A DNA stretch of 64,000 nucleotides from assembly GCF_900129195.1 (NCBI RefSeq), contig NZ_FQUY01000012.1:1-64000 (forward strand), read 5' to 3'. A program made the translations under genes and the position numbers. Shown here piece by piece: positions 53,522 through 62,188 of this stretch; the stretch's first letter is position 1, and each line of letters begins with the position of its first letter. Below the pieces are notes generated by a model. It searched no databases and was not told the origin of the DNA. It saw nothing but the letters and a program-made list of their open reading frames with translations. The stretch is from Desulforamulus putei DSM 12395. GTDB lineage: Bacteria > Bacillota > Desulfotomaculia > Desulfotomaculales > Desulfotomaculaceae.

Positions 53522-54457
53522 ATGATGGATTGGTGCCCGGTGGAATGGCCAACTAGATCCCATGCCAGCACAATGGCAAAATTGCAGGCTAGACAGTCCG
53601 GCAGAAAAGCAACCATGGCCGGTCTTTTGGGGATCCTCGTTTTATTCTTGATGGCGGCGGCGGCGCTGGGCTATGCCCTGTGGTCCGAAAAGATTGTTTT
53701 GCCGGAGGCCCTGACCCATGCAAAGGCTTTTCTGAAAGAAATTGTGTCCGGTGAAATCACCGTCACTTTAACCGTGGACGGTAAAACCACGGTCATTCAA
53801 ACAAAGGCGCACAATGTTCAGGAGCTGTTGGCGCAGCGGGGCATCACGCTGAAGCCGGCGGATCAAGTGCTGCCGGCTCTCACCGCTTTACTAAAAAAAG
53901 ACATGGCAATCAAGGTGATCCGGGTTGAAGTGAAGACCATTACCAAAGAGGTAGCCGTACCCTTTGTTACCGAGCGAATTGCCAACCCCGAGCTGCCCGG
54001 TGGATTCGCCAGGCTGGTAAAAAAGGGCCAACCGGGCCTGCAAAAGGAAACTTGGCGCATTCGCTATGAAGACGGCAAGGAAGTTTCCCGCACCTGTGTG
54101 GCCAGGGAAATGATCCGGGAGCCTGTAAACGGCCTGGTTCAATACGGCACCCTCAGCGCCATCAGCCGCGGCGGGCAGCCGTTACGGGTCTCCCGGGCCC
54201 TGGACATGCTGGCCACAGGGTATACTTACACCGGCTTCAACACCGCTTCCGGTATCGCGCCAGGGCCGGGGGTGGCAGCCGTTGACCCCAGGGTCATCCC
54301 CCTGGGCACCAAGCTGTATATTGACGGCTACGGAAAAGCTACGGCTTTGGATACCGGGGGAGACATTAAAGGGAACCGCATTGATTTGTTTTATGAAACC
54401 AAAAATGAAGCTCTCCGGTGGGGGGTAAGGAAAACAAAGGTATATGTGCTGGAATAG
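53522..54457 (+). CDS. Second 3D domain cell-wall protein (DUF348-G5-3D)
   Basis: The 311-residue paralogue of the preceding gene has a basic N-terminus, a membrane helix at about 33-52 (GLLGILVLFLMAAAALGYAL), a DUF348 repeat (VTLTVDGKTTVIQTKAHNVQELL), G5 (about 130-210) and 3D (AAVDPRVIPLGTKLYIDGYG, LDTGGDIKGNRIDLFY). It is probably a spore or vegetative cell-wall hydrolase exposed outside the membrane. GAGGAGG precedes the ATG. rnmV, which follows yabE in Bacillus, is missing here. Confidence 0.9.
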   Translation: MMDWCPVEWPTRSHASTMAKLQARQSGRKATMAGLLGILVLFLMAAAALGYALWSEKIVLPEALTHAKAFLKEIVSGEITVTLTVDGKTTVIQTKAHNVQELLAQRGITLKPADQVLPALTALLKKDMAIKVIRVEVKTITKEVAVPFVTERIANPELPGGFARLVKKGQPGLQKETWRIRYEDGKEVSRTCVAREMIREPVNGLVQYGTLSAISRGGQPLRVSRALDMLATGYTYTGFNTASGIAPGPGVAAVDPRVIPLGTKLYIDGYGKATALDTGGDIKGNRIDLFYETKNEALRWGVRKTKVYVLE

Positions 54458-54523
54458 TTGGGAGGAAGGCCTCCTTTTTTTGTGCCATTTCGGAGGGAAT
54501 TTTTACATATGCTGGATAACATC

Positions 54524-54551
54524 TTGCATTTCATTTAAAATGATGTATGAT
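54524..54551 (+). promoter_or_regulatory. Promoter of the thi operon
   Basis: TTGCAT and TATGAT are 16 bases apart, about 20 bases before the TPP aptamer. Confidence 0.55.
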
Positions 54552-54570
54552 AGGTATAACTTCATATATG

Positions 54571-54706
54571 CCACAGGGGAGCGAAAGCTGAGAAAGGTTA
54601 AGACCTGACCCTCAATACCTGATCTGGGTAATACCAGCGAAGGGAGTGATTCACGTTTTGATTCGGTGTGCTTTCCTGTGGGTTTGAAAGCACACCTTTT
54701 GTGCTT
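54571..54706 (+). promoter_or_regulatory. TPP riboswitch with terminator
   Basis: The aptamer shows ACAGGGGAGC, the conserved GCTGAGA, GACCTGACCC, and CCTGATCTGGGTAATACCAGCG-type P4/P5 ending in AAGGGA (54571-54649). The expression platform is a terminator at 54665-54706 (GGTGTGCTTTC pairing with GAAAGCACACC, then TTTTG). Thiamine pyrophosphate should repress the thiDSGHFE operon. Confidence 0.96.
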
Positions 54707-54743
54707 TGGATGGGTATTTAAAACTTTCAAGGGAGAGATGCCG

Positions 54744-55550
54744 ATGAAAAATGTGCTGACCATAGCGGGTTCTGATTCCTGTGGCGGAGCGGGCATCCAG
54801 GCCGACTTAAAAACCTTCAGTGCCCTGGGGACCTACGGTATGAGCGCCATCACAGCGGTTACCGCCCAAAATACCACCGGGGTGTTTATGGTGAAGGAAC
54901 TGGATGTGGAAACGGTGGCGGCCCAAATTAACTGTATTTATGATGATATTGAGGTGCATGCCGTAAAAATCGGTATGGTCTCCAGCAGCGAAATTATTGA
55001 AACCATCGGCAGATGTTTAATGGAGAAAGGGGCCCGCAACATCGTGGTGGACCCGGTGATGGTATCCAAAAGCAAGTATAAATTGCTGCGGCCCGAAGCC
55101 TGTGCAGCCCTGGTTAAGGTTTTATTGCCCCTGGCGGATGTGGTGACGCCCAACATTCCGGAAGCGGAGGAACTCATCAAGGGGTCTATTGGGACCGTGG
55201 AGGATATGAAGCAAGCAGCCAGGGAGATTTACGATATGGGACCGAAGAATGTGATCATCAAAGGGGGCCACCTGGCAGGCGATGCGGTGGATGTGCTGTA
55301 TGACGGCCGCCGGATGGTTTTATTTGAAGGCCCGCGGATTGCCACCCGAAACACCCATGGTACCGGTTGCACCTTTTCTTCCGCCATCGCGGCCTATCTG
55401 GCCCGGGGTTATGCCATGAAGGAAGCCGTCGGCGCGGCCAAAGAATATATCACCACAGCCATCGCCCATTCCCTGGCCCTGGGCCGCGGAGCAGGGCCTA
55501 CTCACCATTTTTATTCCTTATACAAGAAGGCGGGTCTGATCCATGAATAA
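54744..55550 (+). CDS. thiD: Hydroxymethylpyrimidine / phosphomethylpyrimidine kinase
   Basis: ThiD phosphorylates HMP and HMP-P in thiamine synthesis. The 268-residue ribokinase-fold protein has VLTIAGSDSCGGAGIQADLK, VVDPVMVSKS, VTPNIPEAEEL, VIIKGGHL and the anion-hole THGTGCTFSSAIAA. The ATG at 54744 follows GGGAG by 8 bases; upstream in-frame codons belong to the riboswitch terminator. It is the first gene of the thi operon. Confidence 0.96.
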   Translation: MKNVLTIAGSDSCGGAGIQADLKTFSALGTYGMSAITAVTAQNTTGVFMVKELDVETVAAQINCIYDDIEVHAVKIGMVSSSEIIETIGRCLMEKGARNIVVDPVMVSKSKYKLLRPEACAALVKVLLPLADVVTPNIPEAEELIKGSIGTVEDMKQAAREIYDMGPKNVIIKGGHLAGDAVDVLYDGRRMVLFEGPRIATRNTHGTGCTFSSAIAAYLARGYAMKEAVGAAKEYITTAIAHSLALGRGAGPTHHFYSLYKKAGLIHE

Positions 55551-55582
55551 AACCGGGCGACCTGCCAGGGAGGTGAATTTCT

Positions 55583-55783
55583 TTGAAGATTTTTTATAAC
55601 GGCAGGGAACTTATTGTGGAGGACGGCAGCACCATAGCCGGGCTGCTTGGCCGGCGGGGGCTGAACCCGGACACCGTCATCGTTGAATATAACTACCGGC
55701 TGGTGAAAAAGGAAGAGTGGTCAAGCATCACCTTGCAAGAAAACGACAGCATCGAAGTGCTGCGATTTGTGGGAGGAGGTTAA
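55583..55783 (+). CDS. thiS: Thiamine biosynthesis sulfur carrier protein ThiS
   Basis: The 66-residue ubiquitin-like protein ends in FVGGG, giving the C-terminal Gly-Gly that is adenylated by ThiF and thiocarboxylated for thiazole synthesis. An extra Gly follows the usual GG. The TTG at 55583 follows GGAGGTG by 8 bases. thiG begins at the next base after its stop. Confidence 0.92.
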   Translation: MKIFYNGRELIVEDGSTIAGLLGRRGLNPDTVIVEYNYRLVKKEEWSSITLQENDSIEVLRFVGGG

Positions 55784-56560
55784 ATGATGAAAGATGTTTT
55801 TCATATCGGGGGAAAAGAATTAACCAGCCGGTTGTTCCTGGGCACCGGCAAATATTCCTCCAATCAAATGATTCCCAGCATCATGGAGGCCTCGGGTGCA
55901 CAGGTGGTCACGGTGGCCATGCGGCGGGTGGATACGGATTTCGAGGAAGAAAACATTTTGAACCACATCCCTGCCCATTGCGTCATCATGCCCAACACCT
56001 CAGGGGCCAGAAATGCCAGGGAGGCCGTTCGTATCGCCCGGCTGGCCAGGGCGGCGGGCTGCGGGGACTGGATAAAAATTGAAGTGATTTCCGACAACCG
56101 GTACCTGCTGCCGGACAATTACGAAACCATCAAGGCCACCGAGACGCTGGCCGCCGAGGGGTTTAAGGTATTTCCCTACATGAGCCCGGATTTGATGGTG
56201 GCCAAGGAACTGGAAAAGGCCGGCGCTGCTGCCGTGATGCCCCTAGGGGCCCCCATTGGCAGCAACCGGGGTCTCAAGACTAAGGAACTGATTCGCATCC
56301 TGATCGAAGAAATCTCCCTGCCCATTATCGTGGATGCGGGCATCGGCAAACCCTCCGAGGCCGCCGAGGCCATGGAGATGGGCGCTGCGGCGGTCCTTGT
56401 CAACACCGCTGTGGCCACCGCCCGGGACCCCGTCGTGATGGCCAGGGCCTTCGGCCTGGCCGTGCAAGCGGGCCGGGCCGCTTTCCTGGCGGGCCCGGGG
56501 GCTACCCGCCGGTATGCCAGCGCATCCTCGCCGCTGACAGGATTTTTAAGAGAAGATTAA
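55784..56560 (+). CDS. thiG: Thiazole synthase ThiG
   Basis: ThiG builds the thiazole phosphate ring from DXP, dehydroglycine and ThiS thiocarboxylate. The 258-residue TIM barrel has [29 protein letters not shown] (Schiff-base Lys in IKIEV), [12 protein letters not shown] and [26 protein letters not shown] precedes the ATG inside the thiS end. Confidence 0.97.
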   Translation: MMKDVFHIGGKELTSRLFLGTGKYSSNQMIPSIMEASGAQVVTVAMRRVDTDFEEENILNHIPAHCVIMPNTSGARNAREAVRIARLARAAGCGDWIKIEVISDNRYLLPDNYETIKATETLAAEGFKVFPYMSPDLMVAKELEKAGAAAVMPLGAPIGSNRGLKTKELIRILIEEISLPIIVDAGIGKPSEAAEAMEMGAAAVLVNTAVATARDPVVMARAFGLAVQAGRAAFLAGPGATRRYASASSPLTGFLRED

Positions 56561-56572
56561 GGAGTTGGGGCT

Positions 56573-57679
56573 GTGAGCTTTTACCAGAAGTACCTGCGGT
56601 ACAGGGATTTTGATTTTAACGAGTTCTTTAACAGTGTAACCGTTGCAGAGGTTGGGAGGATTCTTGACAAACACCGGCTGTCAGAGTTGGACTACCTGGC
56701 GCTGCTGTCACCGGCTGCGGAGGACCTTTTGGAAGAGATAGCCCAGCGGGCCCACCGGTTGACAGTCCAACATTTTGGCCGGACCATCCTTTTATACACA
56801 CCCATGTACCTGGCCAATTACTGTGTGAATAGATGTGTTTACTGCGGTTTTGCTGCGCACAACCAAATTAAGCGGGAAAAGTTGACCCTGGAAGAAGTGG
56901 AGGCGGAAGCCAGGGTCATTGCTGCCACCGGCCTCAAGCACATCCTGATCCTGACCGGCGAGTCCCGGCATCATTCCCCGGTATCCTATATCCGGGACTG
57001 TGTGAAGGTGCTGAAAAAGTATTTTACTTCCATCAGCATCGAAATTTATCCCCTGGAGGAAGCGGAGTACGGGGAACTGATTGCCGCCGGGGTGGATGGG
57101 TTAACCCTCTACCAGGAAGTTTACAATGAGGAAGTTTACGGGCAGTTACACCTGGCCGGCCCCAAGCGGGATTATCTGTGGCGCCTGGAAGCCCCGGAGC
57201 GGGCCTGCCGGGCCGGCATAAGGACCGTTAACGTGGGAGCCTTGCTGGGCCTGCATGACTGGCGTTCCGAGGCCTTTTTCACCGGCCTGCATGCCAATTA
57301 TCTGCAAAACCGGTACACCGATGTGGAGGTCAGCATATCGCCGCCCCGCATGCGCCCCCATGTGGGGGGATTCCCGCCCAGGGTGGTTGTCAGTGACAAA
57401 AACCTGGTGCAATATATCCTGGCCTTCCGTTTATTTATGCCCCGGGGGGGCATCACCCTTTCCACCCGGGAATCCGCAACCCTCAGGGACCGGCTGCTGC
57501 CGTTGGGGATTACCAAAATGTCCGCCGGGTCCTGCACGGCGGTGGGGGGCCGGGTCAAAGGGGAGGAGCCCGTGGGTCAGTTCGATATTTCCGATGACCG
57601 GGATGTCCGGGCCATGGTCAGCATGCTTTACAAACAGGGCTACCAGCCGGTCTTTAAGGACTGGCAGACGTTGGATTGA
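56573..57679 (+). CDS. thiH: 2-iminoacetate synthase ThiH
   Basis: ThiH is a radical SAM tyrosine lyase that makes dehydroglycine for ThiG under anaerobic conditions; its use instead of the oxygen-dependent ThiO fits an anaerobe. The 368-residue protein has the cluster motif [10 protein letters not shown], then LTGESRHH and PRMRPHVGG. The GTG at 56573 follows AAGGAG by 9 bases. Confidence 0.96.
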   Translation: MSFYQKYLRYRDFDFNEFFNSVTVAEVGRILDKHRLSELDYLALLSPAAEDLLEEIAQRAHRLTVQHFGRTILLYTPMYLANYCVNRCVYCGFAAHNQIKREKLTLEEVEAEARVIAATGLKHILILTGESRHHSPVSYIRDCVKVLKKYFTSISIEIYPLEEAEYGELIAAGVDGLTLYQEVYNEEVYGQLHLAGPKRDYLWRLEAPERACRAGIRTVNVGALLGLHDWRSEAFFTGLHANYLQNRYTDVEVSISPPRMRPHVGGFPPRVVVSDKNLVQYILAFRLFMPRGGITLSTRESATLRDRLLPLGITKMSAGSCTAVGGRVKGEEPVGQFDISDDRDVRAMVSMLYKQGYQPVFKDWQTLD

Positions 57680-57690
57680 GGGTTGGTGCC

Positions 57691-58323
57691 ATGAACGAGT
57701 TTGTAAAAGCTTTAAGCATGATCTTCGGGCCGGAGGATCTGGCCAAAATCCAGCGGGTCCGGGTGGGAATCGCGGGGGCCGGGGGGTTGGGCTCCAACTG
57801 CGCCCAGTTCCTGGCCCGCAGTGGTTTCCAAAATTTTAAAATCGTGGACTTTGACAGGGTGGAATACAGCAACCTGAACCGGCAGTTTTTCTTTTACCAC
57901 CAGGTGGGCGAAGCAAAGGTGGAGGCTTTAAAAAGGAACCTGCTGCAAATTAACCCCGATATCAAACTGGATGTACTGCAGGTTCAAATTCATCCGGACA
58001 ATATCGGCTCCCTGTTTGAGGATTGCCATGCGGTGGTGGAGGCCCTGGACCGGCCGGAGTACAAAAAACTGGTGGTAGAGTCCTATCTGCCATCCGGCAA
58101 GCTTTTGGTGGCAGCTTCCGGGTTGGCCGGCTGGGGGAACACGGATCAAATTAAGGTTCACAGGGTAAAGGAACATTTTTTCCTGGTGGGGGATCTGGTG
58201 TCGGAGGTGCAGCCCCATTGCCCGCCGGTGGCCCCCGGGGTGGTTATCACGGCGGCCAAACAGGCGGATGTGGTGCTCAGATACTTTTTAGGAAAGTGCG
58301 GGGTGAAAAACATTGACAGTTAA
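57691..58323 (+). CDS. thiF: Sulfur carrier protein ThiS adenylyltransferase ThiF
   Basis: ThiF adenylates the C-terminus of ThiS. The 210-residue E1-like protein has the nucleotide loop GIAGAGGLGSN, the arginine-containing SNLNRQFF and EALDRPEYK. It is a short form without the extra C-terminal part of E. coli ThiF, and zinc cysteine pairs are not obvious. The ATG at 57691 follows GAGGGTTGGTG. thiE overlaps its end by 11 bases. Confidence 0.93.
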   Translation: MNEFVKALSMIFGPEDLAKIQRVRVGIAGAGGLGSNCAQFLARSGFQNFKIVDFDRVEYSNLNRQFFFYHQVGEAKVEALKRNLLQINPDIKLDVLQVQIHPDNIGSLFEDCHAVVEALDRPEYKKLVVESYLPSGKLLVAASGLAGWGNTDQIKVHRVKEHFFLVGDLVSEVQPHCPPVAPGVVITAAKQADVVLRYFLGKCGVKNIDS

Positions 58324-58969
58324 ACGGGGTTTGGCGGAGTTTTTAAAACCGGGTATCTATGGTATTACCGCCGAAGAATATTCGCGGGGCAGGGATAACA
58401 TCCAGGTGGTGCAGGACATGCTTGCCGCCGGGATAAGAATCATACAGTACCGGGAAAAAGAAAAAAAGGCCCGGGAAAAATACTTGGAGTGCATCAAAAT
58501 CAGGGAACTGACCCGCCAGGCCGGCGCCACCTTTATTGTCAATGACAATATCGACCTGGCCTTGATTGTGGATGCTGACGGTGTTCACATCGGGCAGGAC
58601 GATCTGCCACCAGAAAAGGTTCGTGAACTGGTGGGGGAAGAGCGGATTATCGGCCTGTCCACCCATTCGCCGGCCCAGGCCAGGGCAGCCCTGGCGGCAG
58701 GCGTGGATTATATCGGCGTTGGTCCGATTTTTGCCACCCGTACCAAAAAAGACGTTTGTGACCCGGTGGGGCTGGCATACCTGGAATATGTGGTGAAAAA
58801 TATAGACTTGCCCTTCGTTGCCATCGGCGGCATCAAGGAGCATAACATCCGCCAGGTAACCGCCAGGGGCGCCCGTTGCGTCGCCCTGGTGACAGAAATT
58901 GTGGGGGCGGCAGACATCGTGGCCAAGGTAGCGGCTTTACGACAAGAAATGACAAAGGGGCAGCCTTAG
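58313..58969 (+). CDS. thiE: Thiamine-phosphate synthase
   Basis: ThiE joins HMP-PP and thiazole phosphate. The 218-residue TIM barrel has IIQYREKEK, FIVNDNIDLALIVDADGVHIGQDDLP, IGLSTHSPAQA, DYIGVGPIFATRTKKD and VAIGGI. The TTG at 58313 overlaps the thiF end, with GGGGTG upstream. It is the last gene of the operon. No thiC is present in this window. Confidence 0.95.
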   Translation: MTVKRGLAEFLKPGIYGITAEEYSRGRDNIQVVQDMLAAGIRIIQYREKEKKAREKYLECIKIRELTRQAGATFIVNDNIDLALIVDADGVHIGQDDLPPEKVRELVGEERIIGLSTHSPAQARAALAAGVDYIGVGPIFATRTKKDVCDPVGLAYLEYVVKNIDLPFVAIGGIKEHNIRQVTARGARCVALVTEIVGAADIVAKVAALRQEMTKGQP

Positions 58970-59012
58970 CCACAAAAACATTAATCTAACTTGAATTTAA
59001 TTGGTAGTAGGA

Positions 59013-59042
59013 TTGACATACAGGATATAATAAAATTATAGA
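59013..59042 (+). promoter_or_regulatory. Promoter of rsmA
   Basis: TTGACA and TATAGA are 18 bases apart, about 30 bases before the rsmA start. Confidence 0.6.
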
Positions 59043-59072
59043 ATAAAGTATTAGGAAGGATCGGAACCTACA

Positions 59073-59957
59073 TTGCGGGAATTGACTTCGCCCTCAGCCG
59101 TCAGAGAAATTATCCGGGCGCACGGTTTTAAGGTGCGCAAGGCTCTGGGGCAAAATTTTTTAATGGATGCCAATATTATTGAGAAAATTATACAATCCGC
59201 TCATCTAACGGACCGGGATCTGGTCTTTGAAATCGGGCCGGGCCTGGGGGCGCTGACCCGCAGGTTAGCCCGTTCTGCCGGAACAGTAATTGCCATTGAA
59301 CTGGACGTGAACCTGCTGCCTATTCTGCAGGAGACCCTGGCCGATTTTCCCAACGCCCGGGTGGTGCACGGAGATGCCTTGAAGGTCGATTTTGACCGTC
59401 TGGCCCGGGAACAAACAGGCGGGGCCTTCGGACAACAGGGAAAGAGATATAAACTGGTAGCCAATTTACCCTATTATATTACCACACCTATTTTAATGCA
59501 CCTGTTAACCGGCGGTTTCAACCTGGAGCGTCTGGTGGTAATGATACAAAAGGAGGTTGCGGACCGGCTGCAAGCATCCCCGGGAGGGAAGGACTACGGC
59601 AGCCTCAGCGTGGCGGTCCAGTATTATACTGTGCCGGAGATGGTGGCCAGAGTTCCGAAAACCGTCTTTTACCCGGCGCCCGATGTGGATTCCGCGGTGA
59701 TCCGGTTAACCCGCAGAGAGGTACCTCCGGTCAAGGTGACCAGTGAAGAATTGTTTTTTAAGGTGGTCAGGGCTGCCTTCGGGCAGCGGCGGAAGACCTT
59801 GCTCAATTCCTTAACCGGCTCGGGATTGGCTGACAGGGAGACCTGGCTTGAGGTGCTTGCGGAAGCGGGCATCGAACCGGCCCGCAGGGGCGAAACCTTG
59901 TCGTTGCAGGAGTTTGCTCATTTAGCCAATGTGTTTCATCTACGGGTTCATTCTTAG
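59073..59957 (+). CDS. rsmA: 16S rRNA (adenine(1518)-N6/adenine(1519)-N6)-dimethyltransferase
   Basis: RsmA (KsgA) dimethylates two adenines in the 3' hairpin of 16S rRNA. The 294-residue protein has KALGQNFLMDANI, the SAM site VFEIGPGLGALTRRLA, VVHGDALK and the catalytic NLPYYITTPI. The TTG at 59073 is used; AGGAAGGA is about 12 bases upstream. In Bacillus the gene precedes yabG, as it nearly does here. Confidence 0.96.
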   Translation: MRELTSPSAVREIIRAHGFKVRKALGQNFLMDANIIEKIIQSAHLTDRDLVFEIGPGLGALTRRLARSAGTVIAIELDVNLLPILQETLADFPNARVVHGDALKVDFDRLAREQTGGAFGQQGKRYKLVANLPYYITTPILMHLLTGGFNLERLVVMIQKEVADRLQASPGGKDYGSLSVAVQYYTVPEMVARVPKTVFYPAPDVDSAVIRLTRREVPPVKVTSEELFFKVVRAAFGQRRKTLLNSLTGSGLADRETWLEVLAEAGIEPARRGETLSLQEFAHLANVFHLRVHS

Positions 59958-60058
59958 ACTTGAGGGCATTTCTTTTGCGTTCCGTTATTAGACCTATAAG
60001 GCTAAAGGCCGATGGCCAACAGTCAACGGCCGAACCCGAGAGGAATACCCATTAGCAT
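59958..60058. repeat. Dispersed intergenic repeat copy after rsmA
   Basis: GAGGGCATTTCTTTTGCGTTC is a decayed forward core. GGCTAAAGGCCGATGGCCAAC and CGGCCGAACCCGAGAGGAATACCC form a reversed one, so the copy is an inverted pair. Confidence 0.62.
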
Positions 60059-60075
60059 TTGCACCGGAGGCAGCC

Positions 60076-60546
60076 ATGATTTTTATCAGCCCTTCCAAAG
60101 GGAAAATGAGTTTTGAAGAGATGATGGAGGACATTCTGGCCTATATTAAAGGCCTCCCCTGCTCTTCTTATAAAATCGTAGTGGGGACCGATTCCCAGGT
60201 GCGGGGTGAAACTTGCTTTGTCACTGCGGTTATTGTTCATCGCAAAGGAAAGGGCGCCCGGTTTTATTACCGGAAAAATACGCAACGTAAGATTAAGAGC
60301 CTGCGTCAAAAGATTTTTTACGAAACCAGCATGAGCCTTGAACTGGGGGCGAAAATTACTTCTTTCCTGGCGCAGGGCGGCGTTGAAGGGATCAATGTGG
60401 AAATTCATATCGATGTGGGTCACCACGGCGAGACCAAAGAGTTAATCAGAGAAGTGGTGGGCATGGTCACTGGCAGCGGTTTTGAGGCCAAAATAAAACC
60501 TGATTCCTTTGCCGCTTCCAGCGTGGCGGACCGGTACACCAAGTAA
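60076..60546 (+). CDS. Ribonuclease H-like YkuK family protein
   Basis: The 156-residue protein matches DUF458/YkuK, which has an RNase H-like fold. VGTDSQVRG (about 37-45), EIHIDVG and KPDSFAASSVAD near the C-terminus supply conserved acidic residues. In Bacillus ykuK is expressed in sporulation or stress and its activity is not known to me. GGAGGC lies 5 bases before the ATG. A terminator follows. Confidence 0.88.
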   Translation: MIFISPSKGKMSFEEMMEDILAYIKGLPCSSYKIVVGTDSQVRGETCFVTAVIVHRKGKGARFYYRKNTQRKIKSLRQKIFYETSMSLELGAKITSFLAQGGVEGINVEIHIDVGHHGETKELIREVVGMVTGSGFEAKIKPDSFAASSVADRYTK

Positions 60547-60580
60547 CAAATCCCCTTACTTTTAAGTAAGGGGATTTTTT
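60547..60580 (+). terminator. Terminator after the YkuK-like gene
   Basis: AAATCCCCTTACTT pairs with AAGTAAGGGGATTT, followed by TTTTC. Confidence 0.88.
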
Positions 60581-60637
60581 CGCGGAAAGAGATTTTTCAG
60601 TCACCTTTTGCTATTCTCTGCCATATCGTATAGTATC

Positions 60638-61087
60638 TTAAGACAAATATCCTTCCTCCGGGAACCTCTTCCCGTTTACCTCATAGGCAAACACAATTTT
60701 ACTCACCCTGTTCAGGTTATTGGCAATGGAGCAGTATTTTTCCTGGGAGAGCCGGATGGCCCGTTCCACCTTTTCCGGAGTTAACGCCTCGCCCTTAAGG
60801 GAATAGAGTAAACGTATCTCTGTAAAAAATTTTGGCTCCGTTTCTGCCCGGTCCCCTTCCACCGAAACAGAGAAGGCATCAATGGATAAGTGCATCTTTT
60901 GCAAAATATGAACCACATCAATGCCGCTGCAGCCGGCCAGCGACATCAGCAGGATTTCCGTGGGCCTGGCTCCCCGGTCGGCGCCGCCCATATCTTTTCC
61001 TGTATCCATGATTATTGTATGATGGGAACCGCTGGTTCCCTCAAAGCACATGCCCCCCTGCCAGGTTACCTTGCCTGAAAACATCAT
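60638..61087 (-). CDS. OsmC family protein
   Basis: The 149-residue protein has the OsmC/Ohr layout with the two redox cysteines (GCSGIDVVHIL and KYCSIANNL) and GARPTEILLMSLAGC. Family members reduce organic hydroperoxides; this YhfA-like branch is less well characterised. The ATG at 61087 follows GGGGG by 6 bases; the upstream codons are not family-like. It is divergent from yabG. Confidence 0.9.
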   Translation of the reverse strand: MMFSGKVTWQGGMCFEGTSGSHHTIIMDTGKDMGGADRGARPTEILLMSLAGCSGIDVVHILQKMHLSIDAFSVSVEGDRAETEPKFFTEIRLLYSLKGEALTPEKVERAIRLSQEKYCSIANNLNRVSKIVFAYEVNGKRFPEEGYLS

Positions 61088-61205
61088 GGATTTCCCCCTT
61101 ATCAAAGTTTTTTCGGTTCTATTATATCCCAATGAACCACCGCCGTCATTCACAACCCCACAAAAAGATACATAAGATGGAGCAAACATGAAAGGGGGTA
61201 GAACC

Positions 61206-62120
61206 GTGTCTAAAATACAGGAGGGGGATATTGTTGCCCGAAAATCTTACGGGAATGACGTTTTTTTTAAAGTTACCAGTATCCGCCGGGGCGATGACGG
61301 CCTGGATTATGCCGTTCTCAAGGGTTTGGACATCAGGTTGTTTGCCAGTTCACTGGTTGACGACCTGGTAAAAATCGATCCTAAAGAAGTGGCCGAATAT
61401 TGGACCAAAACCCTAAAAAATAATGCAGAAGTGATGGACCGGGTGATGAAAAGACGCATGGAAGAAAGAAAAGACCGGCTCAAAAGGTGCACCGACGGCC
61501 TTTGCTCGATGGGCCGGTCCAAAGATGGAGACAGGTCGGAAGGAAGTGAAATCGAGGGTTTTGATGTGCCCGGTTCAGTACTGCACCTGGACGGGGATAA
61601 GGATTACCTGGACTTATGCATGACCACCTACCGCAACCTTTCCATCCCCGCCTTCGGTTATGCAGTGGACGAAAAAGAGCAGCCGAAAAAAGTGCTGGCG
61701 CTGCTGGAAAAACACTACCCGGATATCCTGGTACTGACCGGGCACGACGGCTTAATAAAGGGAGCTAAAGATTTAAAAGATGTCAATAACTATCATAACA
61801 GCAAGTATTTTATTGAAGCTGTGAAGATTGCCCGTTCCTTTGAAAAGAGCAGGGACGATCTGGTGATTTTTGCCGGGGCCTGCCAATCCTGCTATGAGGC
61901 CATATTAAGCGCCGGCGCCAATTTCGCCAGTTCTCCCAAAAGGGTTTTAATTCATGCCTTTGACCCGGTATTTGTAGTGGAAAAAATTTCCTACACCTCC
62001 ATTCATGATCCCATTGCCATTCGAGATATCATTAAAAGCACCATTACGGGCTTTGACGGCATCGGCGGCATCGAGACCAGGGGTAAACACCGCCTGGGTG
62101 TGCCAAGAACGGAATATTAA
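61206..62120 (+). CDS. yabG: Sporulation-specific peptidase YabG
   Basis: YabG is a cysteine protease that processes spore coat proteins in Bacillus and pre-forms of germination proteins in Clostridioides. The 304-residue protein has the N-terminal EGDIVARKSYGNDVFFKV domain, LVLTGHDGLIKG (catalytic His region) and FAGACQSCYEAILSAGANFAS (catalytic Cys region). The GTG at 61206 follows AAGGGGG by 8 bases. The order rsmA-yabG is as in Bacillus, with two genes inserted. Confidence 0.95.
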   Translation: MSKIQEGDIVARKSYGNDVFFKVTSIRRGDDGLDYAVLKGLDIRLFASSLVDDLVKIDPKEVAEYWTKTLKNNAEVMDRVMKRRMEERKDRLKRCTDGLCSMGRSKDGDRSEGSEIEGFDVPGSVLHLDGDKDYLDLCMTTYRNLSIPAFGYAVDEKEQPKKVLALLEKHYPDILVLTGHDGLIKGAKDLKDVNNYHNSKYFIEAVKIARSFEKSRDDLVIFAGACQSCYEAILSAGANFASSPKRVLIHAFDPVFVVEKISYTSIHDPIAIRDIIKSTITGFDGIGGIETRGKHRLGVPRTEY

Positions 62121-62188
62121 AACCATAGTACCCCTTCCTAAAAACCAGCATATGATGGTCTAGGATATTTTAGGGAGGGATTTCCTTT

